Positions 50,721-63,663 of a stretch of 64,000 bases of DNA are shown piece by piece. A program made the position numbers and the translations under genes. Location of the stretch: NCBI RefSeq assembly GCF_000024365.1, contig NC_013235.1, positions 3,348,001 through 3,412,000 of the forward strand, written 5' to 3'. Position 1 is the first letter of the stretch; the number at the start of each line of letters is the position of its first letter. This DNA comes from Nakamurella multipartita DSM 44233. Lineage in GTDB: Bacteria > Actinomycetota > Actinomycetes > Mycobacteriales > Nakamurellaceae. Under the pieces are notes generated by a model. It did no database searches. It saw only the letters and a list, made by a program, of their open reading frames with translations, and had not been told where the DNA came from.

Positions 50721-51824
50721 TGTTGCATCCAGGGACATTGGTGACACGCCGGGTCGGCTGGTTGCGGGCATGAGGGAGGGTCCCCTTGGTGAGGTGTGAA
50801 GCGACCAAGCAAACACGCCGAACCAGGAGGACCCTCGTGGCCCACCGTAACGCCCCGCTGACCCCCGAGGGACGCCGACGCCTGTGCCAGCGCGTCGACG
50901 CCGGTCGGCCGATCTGTCACGTCGCCGCCGAGGCCGGCGTGGCCCGGCAAACCCTGGCCAAGTGGCACGCCCGCTGGAAGGCCGACGGTCCGGCCGGCCT
51001 GCAGGACCGCTCGTCGCGCCCGGTGTCCTCACCCGGCCAGGTCGACGCGCAGGTCGAGGACGTCGTGGAGTATCTGCGGCGGCACCTCAAGCTCGGTCCG
51101 GTGATGCTGGCCGCGGAGCTGCGCGAGTTCGGGATCACGCTGGCGCCGTCGACGATCCACCGGGTCCTGGTGCGCCGGGGCATCTCTCGCCTGCGGGACC
51201 TGGACGTCACCGGCCAGCAGCTGCGGGAACCGGTCCGCCGGTACGAGTGGGCCGCGCCCGGTGACCTGATCCACGTCGATGTGAAGAAGATTGGCCGCAT
51301 CCCCGACGGCGGCGGCTGGCGGATCCACGGCCGGGGCAACGACGCCCACCGAGCCTCCCAGCGGGGTCAGCGACCCGGGTACGCGTTCCTGCACACCGCG
51401 ATCGATGACCGGTCCCGGCTGGCCTACACCGAAGAACTGGCCGACGAGAAGTCCGTGACCGCGGCCGGTTTCTGGGCCCGCGCGGTCGAGTTCTTCGCCG
51501 CGCACGGCATCGAGAGGATCCACCGGGTGCTGACCGACAACGGTTCCTGCTACCGCGGCAAGGACTTCAACACCGCGCTGGGGGCCACGGTCCACAAGTA
51601 CACCCGACCGTACCGACCGCAGACCAACGGAAAGGTCGAGCGGTACCACCGGACCCTGGCCCGGGAATGGGCCTACCGCCAGGCCTGGTCCTGCAACGAC
51701 GAACGAGCCGCCGCCCTGGCCGGGTTCGTGCACCGCTACAACTACCATCGGCCGCACACCGCGCTGAAGGGCAAACCGCCCGCCTACCGCACGCCAGCCG
51801 TTACCAACCTGTCCGGGCTCAACA
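50721..51824 (+). mobile_element. IS481-family insertion sequence
   Basis: A 1104-bp element with one intact transposase gene. The left end starts TGTTGCATCC and the right end, read inward, TGTTGAGCCC; both then contain further partial matches (GGACA, TTGGT). It is flanked by the 6-bp direct repeat CCTAGG. The stop codon TAG of the transposase (51827-51829) lies in the right copy of that target duplication, not in the element itself. Confidence 0.88.
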
Positions 51825-51829
51825 CCTAG
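50837..51829 (+). CDS. IS481-family transposase
   Basis: A 330-residue DDE transposase. The N-terminal helix-turn-helix region contains [25 protein letters not shown]. The catalytic core shows the first Asp in [10 protein letters not shown] (about residue 155), the second in VLTDNGSCY (about 235) and Glu in [15 protein letters not shown] (about 270). The GTG at 50837 has AGGAGG six bases upstream and is preferred over an earlier in-frame start. It reads away from hisF and toward the plus-strand hypothetical gene. Confidence 0.93.
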   Translation: MAHRNAPLTPEGRRRLCQRVDAGRPICHVAAEAGVARQTLAKWHARWKADGPAGLQDRSSRPVSSPGQVDAQVEDVVEYLRRHLKLGPVMLAAELREFGITLAPSTIHRVLVRRGISRLRDLDVTGQQLREPVRRYEWAAPGDLIHVDVKKIGRIPDGGGWRIHGRGNDAHRASQRGQRPGYAFLHTAIDDRSRLAYTEELADEKSVTAAGFWARAVEFFAAHGIERIHRVLTDNGSCYRGKDFNTALGATVHKYTRPYRPQTNGKVERYHRTLAREWAYRQAWSCNDERAAALAGFVHRYNYHRPHTALKGKPPAYRTPAVTNLSGLNT

Positions 51830-51830
51830 G
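51825..51830. repeat. Target-site duplication of the IS481 element, right copy
   Basis: CCTAGG; contains the transposase stop codon. Confidence 0.85.
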
Positions 51831-51864
51831 CGGCCGCCGGCCCGTCACCGGCCCGTCACGGGTC

Positions 51865-51880
51865 CGTTCCCGCGGGAACG
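51865..51880. promoter_or_regulatory. 16-bp perfect palindrome upstream of the hypothetical gene
   Basis: CGTTCCCGCGGGAACG lies 17 bp before the ATG at 51898, where a promoter or operator would be expected. Possible repressor site; function unknown. Confidence 0.45.
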
Positions 51881-51897
51881 CCCTTTACTGTGGAGCC

Positions 51898-52365
51898 ATG
51901 CCAGGACGACTCGATGCCATCCACCGTCGCCTGACCGCCGACCACGTGCCCGCGGTGCTGGAGTACCAACCGGGCCTGGGCACGGTCGTGGTGGCCGGGA
52001 TCGACCGGGAGCACCCGTCGGGCCGCTCGGGCGTGCTGCTGCACGAGGCCGGCGGCCAGTACTGGCTCCGGCAGGGCGGCGAGACGTTCCGGCTGCCCCG
52101 GGACGCCGACGACGCCACGGTGGTCAACTCGGTCAAGCTGCGGGTCGTGCACGCCTGGGCCCAGCAGGGTGACCCGGAGGCGGCCGCGGTGCTGGCCAAG
52201 GTCGCGCAGATGACGCCGCCGGCCCGGCCGCGAGCCCAGCCGGTCGCCTACGCCGATCCGTTCACCCTCGCCGCCGAGCTGTTCACCAGCGCGTTCCGGT
52301 TCGGCTGGACCATGACGGTGCCCAGCCCCTGGGGCATGTACCGCAGCTCGTTCACGGTGCGCTGA
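51898..52365 (+). CDS. Hypothetical protein, 155 residues
   Basis: A soluble protein of unknown function. It shows no membrane segment or signal peptide. Regular features include a YWLRQGGETFRLPRDADDATVVNSVKLRVV stretch (quoted as YWLRQGGETF and NSVKLRVV) and a C-terminus FRFGWTMTVPSPWGMYRSSF. It is the only plus-strand native gene among the his genes here and has a palindrome just upstream. Codon use is like its neighbours, so it is likely a real gene; I do not recognise the family. Confidence 0.7.
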   Translation: MPGRLDAIHRRLTADHVPAVLEYQPGLGTVVVAGIDREHPSGRSGVLLHEAGGQYWLRQGGETFRLPRDADDATVVNSVKLRVVHAWAQQGDPEAAAVLAKVAQMTPPARPRAQPVAYADPFTLAAELFTSAFRFGWTMTVPSPWGMYRSSFTVR

Positions 52366-52397
52366 GTCGATCCGGGTGCTGGGTCGAACCGGGCCGG

Positions 52398-52787
52398 TCA
52401 GCCGGCCCAGGCGGTGAGCTCGACCTCCACCCGCATGGCCGGGTCGATCAGGCCGGCCACCACCACCATCGTGGCCGCCGGCCGGACGTCGGCGAACACC
52501 CGACCGTGGGCCCGGCCCACCGCCTCGGCGTCGGCCCGATCCACGATCGAGAGCCGGGTGGCCACCACCTGCGCGGGGGCCACGCCGACCTGGGCCAACG
52601 CAGCCAGCCCGGCGCGCAGCGCGATCCGGGTCTGCTCCCCCGCATCCCCGGGCGCGGCCACCACCCCGTCCACCACCGCGGTGCAGCCGGCGGTCAGGGC
52701 CAGCGGTCCGACCCGGACCACCCGGGAGTAGCCGAACCGGTCCTCCCAGGGTCCGCCGGAGCCGAGGCGCTCACCCACCCCGGGCAC
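52398..52787 (-). CDS. RidA-family (YjgF) protein
   Basis: RidA proteins hydrolyse reactive enamines and imines made by PLP enzymes. The 129-residue protein has FGYSRVVRVGPLALTAGCTAVV, AGEQTRIALRAGLAALAQVG, RLSIVDRADAEAVGRAHGRVF and PAATMVVVAGLIDPAMRVEVE with the conserved Arg and Glu near the C-terminus. The GTG at 52787 is chosen because it lies 5 bp after the hisA stop. A RidA gene within the his cluster is common in actinobacteria. Confidence 0.88.
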   Translation of the reverse strand: MPGVGERLGSGGPWEDRFGYSRVVRVGPLALTAGCTAVVDGVVAAPGDAGEQTRIALRAGLAALAQVGVAPAQVVATRLSIVDRADAEAVGRAHGRVFADVRPAATMVVVAGLIDPAMRVEVELTAWAG

Positions 52788-52792
52788 GGCGC

Positions 52793-53524
52793 TCAGCCGG
52801 CCGGGTCGTGCACGGCCGCCAGCGCCTGCGGCAGCGTGAACGCCCCGGCGTAGAGCGCCTTGCCGACGATCGCGCCCTCGACCCCGATCGAGCGCAGGCC
52901 GGCCAGCGCGATCAGATCGTCGAGCGAGGACACCCCGCCGGAGGCCACGACCGGGGCGCTGGTGACGGCGCAGACCTCTCGCAGCAGGTCCAGGTTGGGC
53001 CCGCGCAGGGTGCCGTCCTTGGTGACGTCGGTCACCACGTACCGGGAGCAGCCCTGGGCGTCCAGCCGGGCCAGCGCCTGCCACAGGTCGCCGCCGTCCT
53101 GGGTCCAACCGCGGGCGGCCAGCGTGGTGCCCCGCACGTCCAGGCCGACCGCGACCTGATCGCCGTAGCGGGCGATCGCCGAGGCGCACCAGTCCGGCTG
53201 CTCCAGTGCGGCGGTGCCGATGTTCACCCGGGTGCAGCCGGTGGCCAGGGCCGCGGCCAGCGACTCGTCATCCCGGATGCCGCCGGACAGCTCCACCTTG
53301 ATGTCCAGCCGGCCGACGACCTCGGCCAGCAGGGCCGCGTTGGAGCCGCGCCCGAAGGCGGCGTCCAGGTCGACCAGGTGGATCCATTCGGCGCCGTCGG
53401 ACTGCCAGGCCAGGGCCGCGTCCAACGGTGCGCCGTAATGGGTTTCGCTACCGGCCCGGCCCTGGACCAGGCGCACGGCCTGGCCGTCGGCGACGTCAAC
53501 GGCGGGGAGAAGTTCGAAGCTCAC
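52793..53524 (-). CDS. priA: HisA/PriA phosphoribosyl isomerase (probably bifunctional HisA-TrpF)
   Basis: The 243-residue TIM barrel isomerises ProFAR in histidine synthesis. It has [18 protein letters not shown] (catalytic Asp near 9 and Arg near 18), [38 protein letters not shown] and [19 protein letters not shown] (second catalytic Asp). The RGW tryptophan segment is typical of actinobacterial PriA, which also does the TrpF reaction. The absence of trpF from the trp operon here fits this dual role, which is inferred. Confidence 0.93.
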   Translation of the reverse strand: MSFELLPAVDVADGQAVRLVQGRAGSETHYGAPLDAALAWQSDGAEWIHLVDLDAAFGRGSNAALLAEVVGRLDIKVELSGGIRDDESLAAALATGCTRVNIGTAALEQPDWCASAIARYGDQVAVGLDVRGTTLAARGWTQDGGDLWQALARLDAQGCSRYVVTDVTKDGTLRGPNLDLLREVCAVTSAPVVASGGVSSLDDLIALAGLRSIGVEGAIVGKALYAGAFTLPQALAAVHDPAG

Positions 53525-53535
53525 GGCAGATCACC

Positions 53536-54786
53536 TTACGGGCCGCCGGCCGGCCCGCCGGCCGGGGACGGCTGGGTCGCCCGGCACCAGAACGCCTCGG
53601 CCCGCCGGCCGACCCGGGCCACCACCAGGGTGGCCGCCTCCCGGGTCGGCCCGGTCAGCGCCGACCGCAGCCGGCGGCGCAGCTCGTCGGGCACGATCGG
53701 GGTGCCGCGCTGCTTGATCTCCAGGGTGCCCACGCCGTCCCGGCGGATCCAGCGGGCCACGGTCTTCTCCGCGTACGGCGCCCGGTCCAGGATCCGGAAG
53801 CCGCGGACGCCGGCCGGCACGGCCGGGCCGGTCAGGTAGGCCAGGTGCGGGTCCAACTGCCCGAGGCCGTGCCGGGCCGCGTACTGGCGCACCAGGTGCG
53901 CGCGGACCACCGCCGGATCCGGATCGATGAGAAACTCCCCGATCGGACCGACCGGGACGTCGTCGGGTTCGTCGCTGGTCACCGTCCAGCCGTCCCCGGC
54001 GGAACTGAGCACGGTGGAGCTGAGCACGGTGGAGCTGAGGACGGTGGCCCGCCGGGCCGGGCCGGCCAGCTCCGGCGGCCACAGCACGGCCTCGCGGGCG
54101 ACCCCGTCCAGGCTGACCAGCTCCACCTCCCCCGGCCGGGCCAGGGCGTCGTAGTCCAGGCCCGGCGGCACCCGCAGCACCGGGGGCCGGTCGGCGTGGG
54201 CGGCGTCGAGCTCGTCCACGGCCGGCACGGTGGACGTGGAGGTGATGCGCCGGCCCCCGTCCCGGCGGGCCGGGTCGGCGTAGCCGAGCAGGCCGCGGGT
54301 GGTGCGGGTGAGCGCGTCGGCCACCAGCACCCGAGGCGGCAGGCCCACCGCGGCCACGTTGTGCCGGGCCATTAGCACCCGGACCGGGTCCAGGTCGGAG
54401 CCGACCGTGACCGGCCCGCCTCGAGCGGCACCGGCCGCCAGCGCGGCCAGATCGGCCCCGATCGAGCAGGTCAGGTCGTGCACGCCGAGCCCGGCCAGCC
54501 GCCGGGCCCGGTGCCGGGCCACCGGCTCCGGGGTGGCCTGCTGCAGCGCCTCGTCGGTGAACAGCCAGCCGGCCGCGGCCGGGCCGAGCTTGCCCACCGC
54601 CCGCCGGCGCAACCGCACGGTCTCCACCACGGCGCCCGCCCGGGTCGCGGCCACCGCGCGGACCCGGCCCAGGTCGGCCAGCAGGCTGTCCTCGGTCAAC
54701 GGCAGCGCCTGGGCCACGGCCAGGGCGTCGGCCCCGGCCGGCCCGGTCAGGTACCGGACGTCGTCCGGGTCGAAGCGGTAGGCCAC
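53536..54786 (-). CDS. THUMP-like SAM-dependent methyltransferase
   Basis: A 416-residue protein with a class-I methyltransferase core (LGVHDLTCSIGADLAALAAGAARG near 105-130, TVGSDLDPVRVLMARHN) and a C-terminal THUMP-like domain (ILDRAPYAEKTVARWIRRDGVGTLEIKQRG). Such proteins are probably RNA methyltransferases; the substrate is unknown. A run TVLSS-TVLSS-TVLSS near residue 250 comes from a 15-bp tandem repeat. It lies 11 bp before hisA. Confidence 0.85.
   Translation of the reverse strand: MAYRFDPDDVRYLTGPAGADALAVAQALPLTEDSLLADLGRVRAVAATRAGAVVETVRLRRRAVGKLGPAAAGWLFTDEALQQATPEPVARHRARRLAGLGVHDLTCSIGADLAALAAGAARGGPVTVGSDLDPVRVLMARHNVAAVGLPPRVLVADALTRTTRGLLGYADPARRDGGRRITSTSTVPAVDELDAAHADRPPVLRVPPGLDYDALARPGEVELVSLDGVAREAVLWPPELAGPARRATVLSSTVLSSTVLSSAGDGWTVTSDEPDDVPVGPIGEFLIDPDPAVVRAHLVRQYAARHGLGQLDPHLAYLTGPAVPAGVRGFRILDRAPYAEKTVARWIRRDGVGTLEIKQRGTPIVPDELRRRLRSALTGPTREAATLVVARVGRRAEAFWCRATQPSPAGGPAGGP
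54007..54051. repeat. 15-bp in-frame tandem repeat
   Basis: GAGCACGGTGGAGCT occurs twice exactly and a third time imperfectly; it encodes the TVLSS repeats in the methyltransferase. Confidence 0.9.
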
Positions 54787-54793
54787 CGCGCGG

Positions 54794-55630
54794 TCAGTTC
54801 GCGGCGAACGCGAAGTACCGCTCGCCGCGCCGCTCCAGGGCCAGCGTCATGCCGAAAGTCTCCGAGAGCGCGTCCGCGGTCAGGGTGTCGGCCAGCGGAC
54901 CGGCGGCGACGACCCGTCCGCCGCGCAGCAGCAGCACGTGGCTGAAGGCCGGTGGGATCTCCTCCACGTGGTGGGTGACCAGCACGGTGGTCGGCGCGGA
55001 CGGGTCCACCGCGAGCCGGGTCAGCCGGGCCAGCAGGTCCTCGCGGCCACCCAGGTCCAGCCCGGCGGCCGGCTCGTCGAGCAGCAGCAACTCCGGGTCG
55101 GCCATCAGGGCGCGGGCGGCCAGGGTCCGCTTGCGCTCCCCCTCGGACAGGGTGCCGTAGGTCCGGTCGGCCAGGGCGGCCACCCCCATGGCGTCCAGCA
55201 ACTCCCGGCCGCGGGCGAAGTCCAGCTCGTCGTAGGCCTCGCGCCAGCGGCCGACCACCCCGTAGCCGGCCGAGACGACCACGTCCAGGACCCGCTCGTG
55301 CGGCGGCACCCGGCCGGCCAGCGCCGCCGACGACAGGCCGATCCGCGGCCGCAGTTCGGCCACGTCGACCGCGCCCAGCCGCTCGCCCAGGATGTGCACC
55401 CGGCCGCTGGTCGGGAACATCAGGCCGGCCGCGATCTGCAGCAGGGTCGTCTTGCCGGCGCCGTTGGGACCCAGGATCACCCACCGCTGGTCGACCTCGA
55501 CGTTCCAGTGCACGGCGTCGAGCAAGGTCGCCGGGCTGCGTCGCACGGTCACCTCGGTCAGGTGCAGGACCGAGTCGGGGCCGGGAAGGATGGACACGGG
55601 GGGCGTGGGGCGGGGGCTCACGCGGGTCAT
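54794..55630 (-). CDS. ABC transporter ATP-binding protein
   Basis: A 278-residue ATPase: Walker A LGPNGAGKTTLLQ (about 53-65), signature LSEGERKRTLAARALM, Walker B LLLLDEPAAGLDLGG and the H-loop VTHHVEEIP. This subgroup (with ...HVEEIPP...) is often encoded alone; no permease gene is adjacent, so a role other than transport is possible. An N-terminal Pro-rich stretch of about 18 residues precedes the domain. Confidence 0.9.
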   Translation of the reverse strand: MTRVSPRPTPPVSILPGPDSVLHLTEVTVRRSPATLLDAVHWNVEVDQRWVILGPNGAGKTTLLQIAAGLMFPTSGRVHILGERLGAVDVAELRPRIGLSSAALAGRVPPHERVLDVVVSAGYGVVGRWREAYDELDFARGRELLDAMGVAALADRTYGTLSEGERKRTLAARALMADPELLLLDEPAAGLDLGGREDLLARLTRLAVDPSAPTTVLVTHHVEEIPPAFSHVLLLRGGRVVAAGPLADTLTADALSETFGMTLALERRGERYFAFAAN

Positions 55631-55675
55631 TGTTGCGTACCGGCGATTTCATCCGTGGCCTACCGGTCGGTGACA

Positions 55676-57859
<2,184 letters not shown>

Positions 57860-60433
57860 TCACGCGGTGCTGACCAGCCCCAGTTCGGCCGGAGCGGCCA
57901 GCAGGTCGTGCCGGGGCAGGATCCGCACCGTGTAGCCGACCGGCCCGGAGCGGGTCAGCGGCACCGCGATCTCGTACCGGTCCACCCCGTCCAGCCGGTC
58001 CAGGAAAGCCATGTCGGTGGCCTCGATCTCGTGCAGCTGCTCGTTCATGTCGACCCGCCCGATGACCGCCTGCACGCTGACGTCGGCCGGGTCCAGCCCG
58101 CCGAGCTGGCAGTGCGCGCGCACGGTCAGCCGGTTGCCCAGGCTGGGTTCGGACCCGATGCCCGAGGTGTCCACGGTCAGGACCCGCACCTGCGGCCAGG
58201 CCGCCCGGACCCGGCCGGTCCACGCGGCCAGCTCCTTGGCCACCCGCAGGTCGGCGGTGACGGCGCGGGAGAACGTCGCCGCCGGCGCGTAATAGCCGGT
58301 GACGTAGTCCCGGACCATCCGGGTGGCCTGCACCCGCGGACCCAGGTAGGCCAGGGTGTGCCGGACGGTGTCCACCCAGCCCTCGGGCAGTCCGGCCGGG
58401 TTGCGCCGGTAGAACAGCGGCGCCACCCGCTTCTCGATCAGGTCGTACAGGGCGGCCGCCTCCAGGTCGTCGCGCCGGCGTTCGTCCCCGACGCCGTCCG
58501 CGGTCGGGATCGTCCAGCCGTCGTGCCCGTCGTACAGCTCGTCCCACCAGCCGTCGGAGATGGACAGGTTGAGCACCCCGTTGAGGGCGGCCTTCATGCC
58601 CGAGGTGCCCGATGCCTCCTGCGGGCGGATGGGGTTGTTGAGCCAGACGTCGGCGCCGGCGCACAGCACCGCGGCCATGCCCATGTCGTAGTCGGGCAGG
58701 AACACGATCCGGTGCCGGATGCTCGGGTCGTCGGTGAAGCGGACCATCTCCTGCATGTACCGCTTGCCGCCGTCGTCGGCCGGGTGGGCCTTGCCGGCCA
58801 CCACGATCTGCACGGGCCGCTGCGGGTCGAGCAGGATGGCCCGCAGCCGGTCCGGGTCGCGCAGCATCAGGGTCAGCCGCTTGTAGGTCGAGACCCGGCG
58901 GGCGAAGCCGATGGTCAGGATGTCCGGGTCCAGGACCGACTCGGTCCATTCCAGTTCGGCGCCGGTCGCCCCCCGCTGCAGCTGGGAGCGGCGGGTGGTG
59001 GACCGGGCCAGCGCGACCAGCCGCCGGCGCAAGGTGGTCCGCAGCTGCCACAGCCGCTCCCGGGACACCTTTTCGGCCGACGGCCAGATGTCGGCCGAGG
59101 CCAGGTCCTGCCAGTCGGCCATGTCCCCGGCCACGTCGTACATCTCCCGGGCCGCCCAGGTCGGCAGGTGCACCCCGTTGGTCACCGAGCCGATCGGCAC
59201 CTCCTGCGGCTCGAACCCCGGGTAGAGCCCGGCGAACATGCTGCGGGAGACCGCCCCGTGCAGCTTGGCCACCCCGTTGGCCCGCTGGGCCAGCCGCAGC
59301 CCCATGTGGGCCATGTTGAACCGGCCGGGATCGTCCTCGGCGCCCAGGGCGAGCACCTGCTCGACCCCCAGCCCGGGCAGCAGGCCGGACTCTCCGGACC
59401 CGTCGCCGTTCAGGTAATGCCGGACCATGTCGATCGGGAACCGGTCGATGCCGGCCGGGACCGGGGTATGGGTGGTGAACACGGTGCCGGCGCGGACCGC
59501 GGCGAGGGCCTCGGCGAAGGTGAGCCCCTCGCCGGCGACCAGCGAGCGGATGCGTTCCAGGCCCAGGAAGCCGGCATGCCCCTCGTTCATGTGGAAGACC
59601 TCGGGCCGGGGATGCCCGGTGCGGGCGACGTAGGCCTCGACCGCCCGGACCCCGCCGATGCCCAGCAGCAGCTCCTGCTTGATCCGGTGATCCTGGTCGC
59701 CGCCGTAGAGCCGGTCGGTGGTGGCCCGCAGCGCGTCCTCGTTGTCCTCGTGGTCGGCGTCCAGCAGCAGTAGCGGCACCCGGCCGACCTGGGCCAGCCA
59801 GATCCGGGCGGTCAGCGTCCGGCCGCCCGGCATCGGCACGGTGACGGCCAACGGGGCTCCATCCGGGCCGAGCACCCGATCGATGGGCAGGCCCTGCGGG
59901 TCGTGCGCCGGGTAGTGCTCCTGCTGCCAGCCGTCCGGCGAGAGCGACTGCCAGAAGTAGCCGTACCGGTAGAGCAGACCCACGCCGACGATCGGCACGC
60001 CCAGGTCGGACGCGGACTTGAGGTGATCGCCGGCCAGGATGCCCAGGCCGCCGGAGTAGTTGGGCAGCGCCTCGGTGACCCCGAACTCCATCGAGAAGTA
60101 GGCGATGGCCGCGGGATAGCTCGCCCCGGCCGCGATCTGGTGCTGGTACCAGCGGGGATCGGTCAGGTAGTGGTCGAGATCGGCGGCCAGGCCGTGCATC
60201 CGGGCCAGGAACGACTCGTCGGCGGCCAGCTCGTCCAACCGGGCCACCGACACCGCGCCGAGCAGCTTGACCGGGTCGCCCTCCAGGCGGGCCCACAGGG
60301 TCCGGTCGATGTCGGCGAACAGGTCCTGACTGGCCGGGTGCCAGGCCCAGCGCAGGTTCCGGATCAGCGGCCCGAGCGGCTGCAATGCCGGGGGGAGCTG
60401 GGGCCGGACGGTGAAACGACGCAGAGCCTTCAC
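57860..60433 (-). CDS. glgP: Alpha-glucan (glycogen) phosphorylase
   Basis: Releases glucose-1-phosphate from alpha-glucans. The 857-residue protein has the DUF3417-type N-terminus (LGPLIRNLRWAWHPASQDLFADID), AYFSMEFGVTEALPNYSGGLGILAGDHLKSASDLG in the first third, and the PLP-lysine segment GTSGMKAALNGVLNLSI near residue 605. The GTG at 60433 starts the conserved VKALRRFTVRP. It is divergent from treS (62 bp between starts) and directly abuts the 3' end of glgX. Confidence 0.96.
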   Translation of the reverse strand: MKALRRFTVRPQLPPALQPLGPLIRNLRWAWHPASQDLFADIDRTLWARLEGDPVKLLGAVSVARLDELAADESFLARMHGLAADLDHYLTDPRWYQHQIAAGASYPAAIAYFSMEFGVTEALPNYSGGLGILAGDHLKSASDLGVPIVGVGLLYRYGYFWQSLSPDGWQQEHYPAHDPQGLPIDRVLGPDGAPLAVTVPMPGGRTLTARIWLAQVGRVPLLLLDADHEDNEDALRATTDRLYGGDQDHRIKQELLLGIGGVRAVEAYVARTGHPRPEVFHMNEGHAGFLGLERIRSLVAGEGLTFAEALAAVRAGTVFTTHTPVPAGIDRFPIDMVRHYLNGDGSGESGLLPGLGVEQVLALGAEDDPGRFNMAHMGLRLAQRANGVAKLHGAVSRSMFAGLYPGFEPQEVPIGSVTNGVHLPTWAAREMYDVAGDMADWQDLASADIWPSAEKVSRERLWQLRTTLRRRLVALARSTTRRSQLQRGATGAELEWTESVLDPDILTIGFARRVSTYKRLTLMLRDPDRLRAILLDPQRPVQIVVAGKAHPADDGGKRYMQEMVRFTDDPSIRHRIVFLPDYDMGMAAVLCAGADVWLNNPIRPQEASGTSGMKAALNGVLNLSISDGWWDELYDGHDGWTIPTADGVGDERRRDDLEAAALYDLIEKRVAPLFYRRNPAGLPEGWVDTVRHTLAYLGPRVQATRMVRDYVTGYYAPAATFSRAVTADLRVAKELAAWTGRVRAAWPQVRVLTVDTSGIGSEPSLGNRLTVRAHCQLGGLDPADVSVQAVIGRVDMNEQLHEIEATDMAFLDRLDGVDRYEIAVPLTRSGPVGYTVRILPRHDLLAAPAELGLVSTA

Positions 60434-60495
60434 CTTCGGTATTGAACCCCAGCACCTGCACTGCGGCCCGTCGGGCGGACCGGTAGGTTGACCGC
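60434..60495. promoter_or_regulatory. Divergent glgP-treS promoter region
   Basis: Only 62 bp separate the GTG starts of glgP and treS, so both promoters must overlap here or lie within the opposite gene. No clear hexamers or operator can be read. Confidence 0.5.
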
Positions 60496-62244
<1,749 letters not shown>

Positions 62245-63663
62245 ATGACTCAGCAGCCCGACCATGTCGGCGCGCCCGATAGCGACCTCATTTCCCTGCT
62301 CGCGTACTACCTGCCGGCCCAGCGCTGGTTCGCCGCCAAGGGCCAGACCCTGACGGACGAGAACTACCGGATCGTGCGCCGCACGGTCATCGCCCGTGAC
62401 GTGTCCGCGGCGGACGTCGAACAGGTGCTGCTGGAGGTCACCACCCCCACCCGGCAGGACCTGTACCAGCTGTGGGTGGCCTGGACCGATCACGTGCCGG
62501 ACCGGGTGGCGCACGCCGTCATCGGCACCTACGACGGCCGGACTGCCTACGACGCGCTGGCCGACGTCAACGTCACCGCCCAGATGCTGTCCGCGGTCGA
62601 CGAGGGCCGCGACTTCGGGTCCGGGGTCAGCGCCCGCCGCGAGCCGGACGCCGTGATCGACATCGGCGCGATGGGCCTGGTGATCGGCGCCGAGCAGTCC
62701 AACACCTCGATCGTGTACGGACACTCGGCCATCCTGAAGGTGTTTCGCCGGCTGGATCCGGGGCCGAACCCGGACGCCGAGGTGCACCGGGCCCTGCACG
62801 CGGTCGGCTCCTCGCACATCGCGCAGCCGTTCGGCGAGATCGTCGGCCGGCTGGCCGAGGGGGCCGGGGAGGCGGAGACGACGCTGGCCCTGCTCACCGA
62901 GTTCTTCGCCAACAGCGCCGACGGCTGGGCGATGGCCACCGCCTCGGTGCGCGACCTGATGAGCGAGGGCGACCTGCGGGCCGACGAGGTGGGCGGTGAC
63001 TTCGCCGCCGAGTCCTACCGGCTGGGCGAGGCGGTCGCCGCGGTGCACGCCGACCTGGTCCGGGCGTTCGGCAGCACCGTGGCCACCGGGGCGGAACTGG
63101 GCCAGATCCTGGACGCGATGCGGGCCGAGGCCGACGCCGCGGCCGATCAGGTGCCCGCGCTGGCCGAGCACCGCGAGGCGATCCAGGCCGCGTTCGACCG
63201 GGCCGGCGACCACGCGGCCGGGCTGAACCTGCAGCGCATCCACGGCGACCTGCACCTGGGTCAGGTGCTGCGCACCCTGGACGGCTGGAAGATCATCGAC
63301 TTCGAGGGTGAACCGGCCAAGCCGCTGGCCTTCCGCCGGGGCATGCACAGCCCGCTCAGGGACGTCGCCGGCATGTTGCGCTCGTTCGACTACGCCGCCC
63401 GCGGCCAGACGATCAACCCGCACACCGACGCGCAGCACCGCTACCGGGCGGCCGAGTGGGCGACCCGCAACCGTCGGTCGTTCTGCGACGGCTATGCCGC
63501 CGCCGCGGGCACCGACCCCCGACACGCCGACAGCCTGCTGCGCGTGTTCGAGCTCGACAAGGCGATTTACGAAGTTGTCTACGAACATGGACACCGGCCG
63601 CTGTGGGAAGCCATTCCGCTGCAGGCCGTTGTCGCCCTCATCAACCCCGGAGGAACCGCGTGA
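62245..63663 (+). CDS. mak: Maltokinase
   Basis: Phosphorylates maltose to maltose-1-phosphate, the donor for GlgE-type glucan synthesis. The 472-residue protein starts with the Mak cap (LLAYYLPAQRWFAAKGQ) and has the kinase-like catalytic loop IHGDLHLGQVLRT (about residues 332-344) and metal-binding IIDFEGEPAKPL. The treS stop and this ATG are adjacent, and the stop overlaps the next start, so treS-mak-glgB form one unit. No glgE is in the window. Confidence 0.95.
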   Translation: MTQQPDHVGAPDSDLISLLAYYLPAQRWFAAKGQTLTDENYRIVRRTVIARDVSAADVEQVLLEVTTPTRQDLYQLWVAWTDHVPDRVAHAVIGTYDGRTAYDALADVNVTAQMLSAVDEGRDFGSGVSARREPDAVIDIGAMGLVIGAEQSNTSIVYGHSAILKVFRRLDPGPNPDAEVHRALHAVGSSHIAQPFGEIVGRLAEGAGEAETTLALLTEFFANSADGWAMATASVRDLMSEGDLRADEVGGDFAAESYRLGEAVAAVHADLVRAFGSTVATGAELGQILDAMRAEADAAADQVPALAEHREAIQAAFDRAGDHAAGLNLQRIHGDLHLGQVLRTLDGWKIIDFEGEPAKPLAFRRGMHSPLRDVAGMLRSFDYAARGQTINPHTDAQHRYRAAEWATRNRRSFCDGYAAAAGTDPRHADSLLRVFELDKAIYEVVYEHGHRPLWEAIPLQAVVALINPGGTA

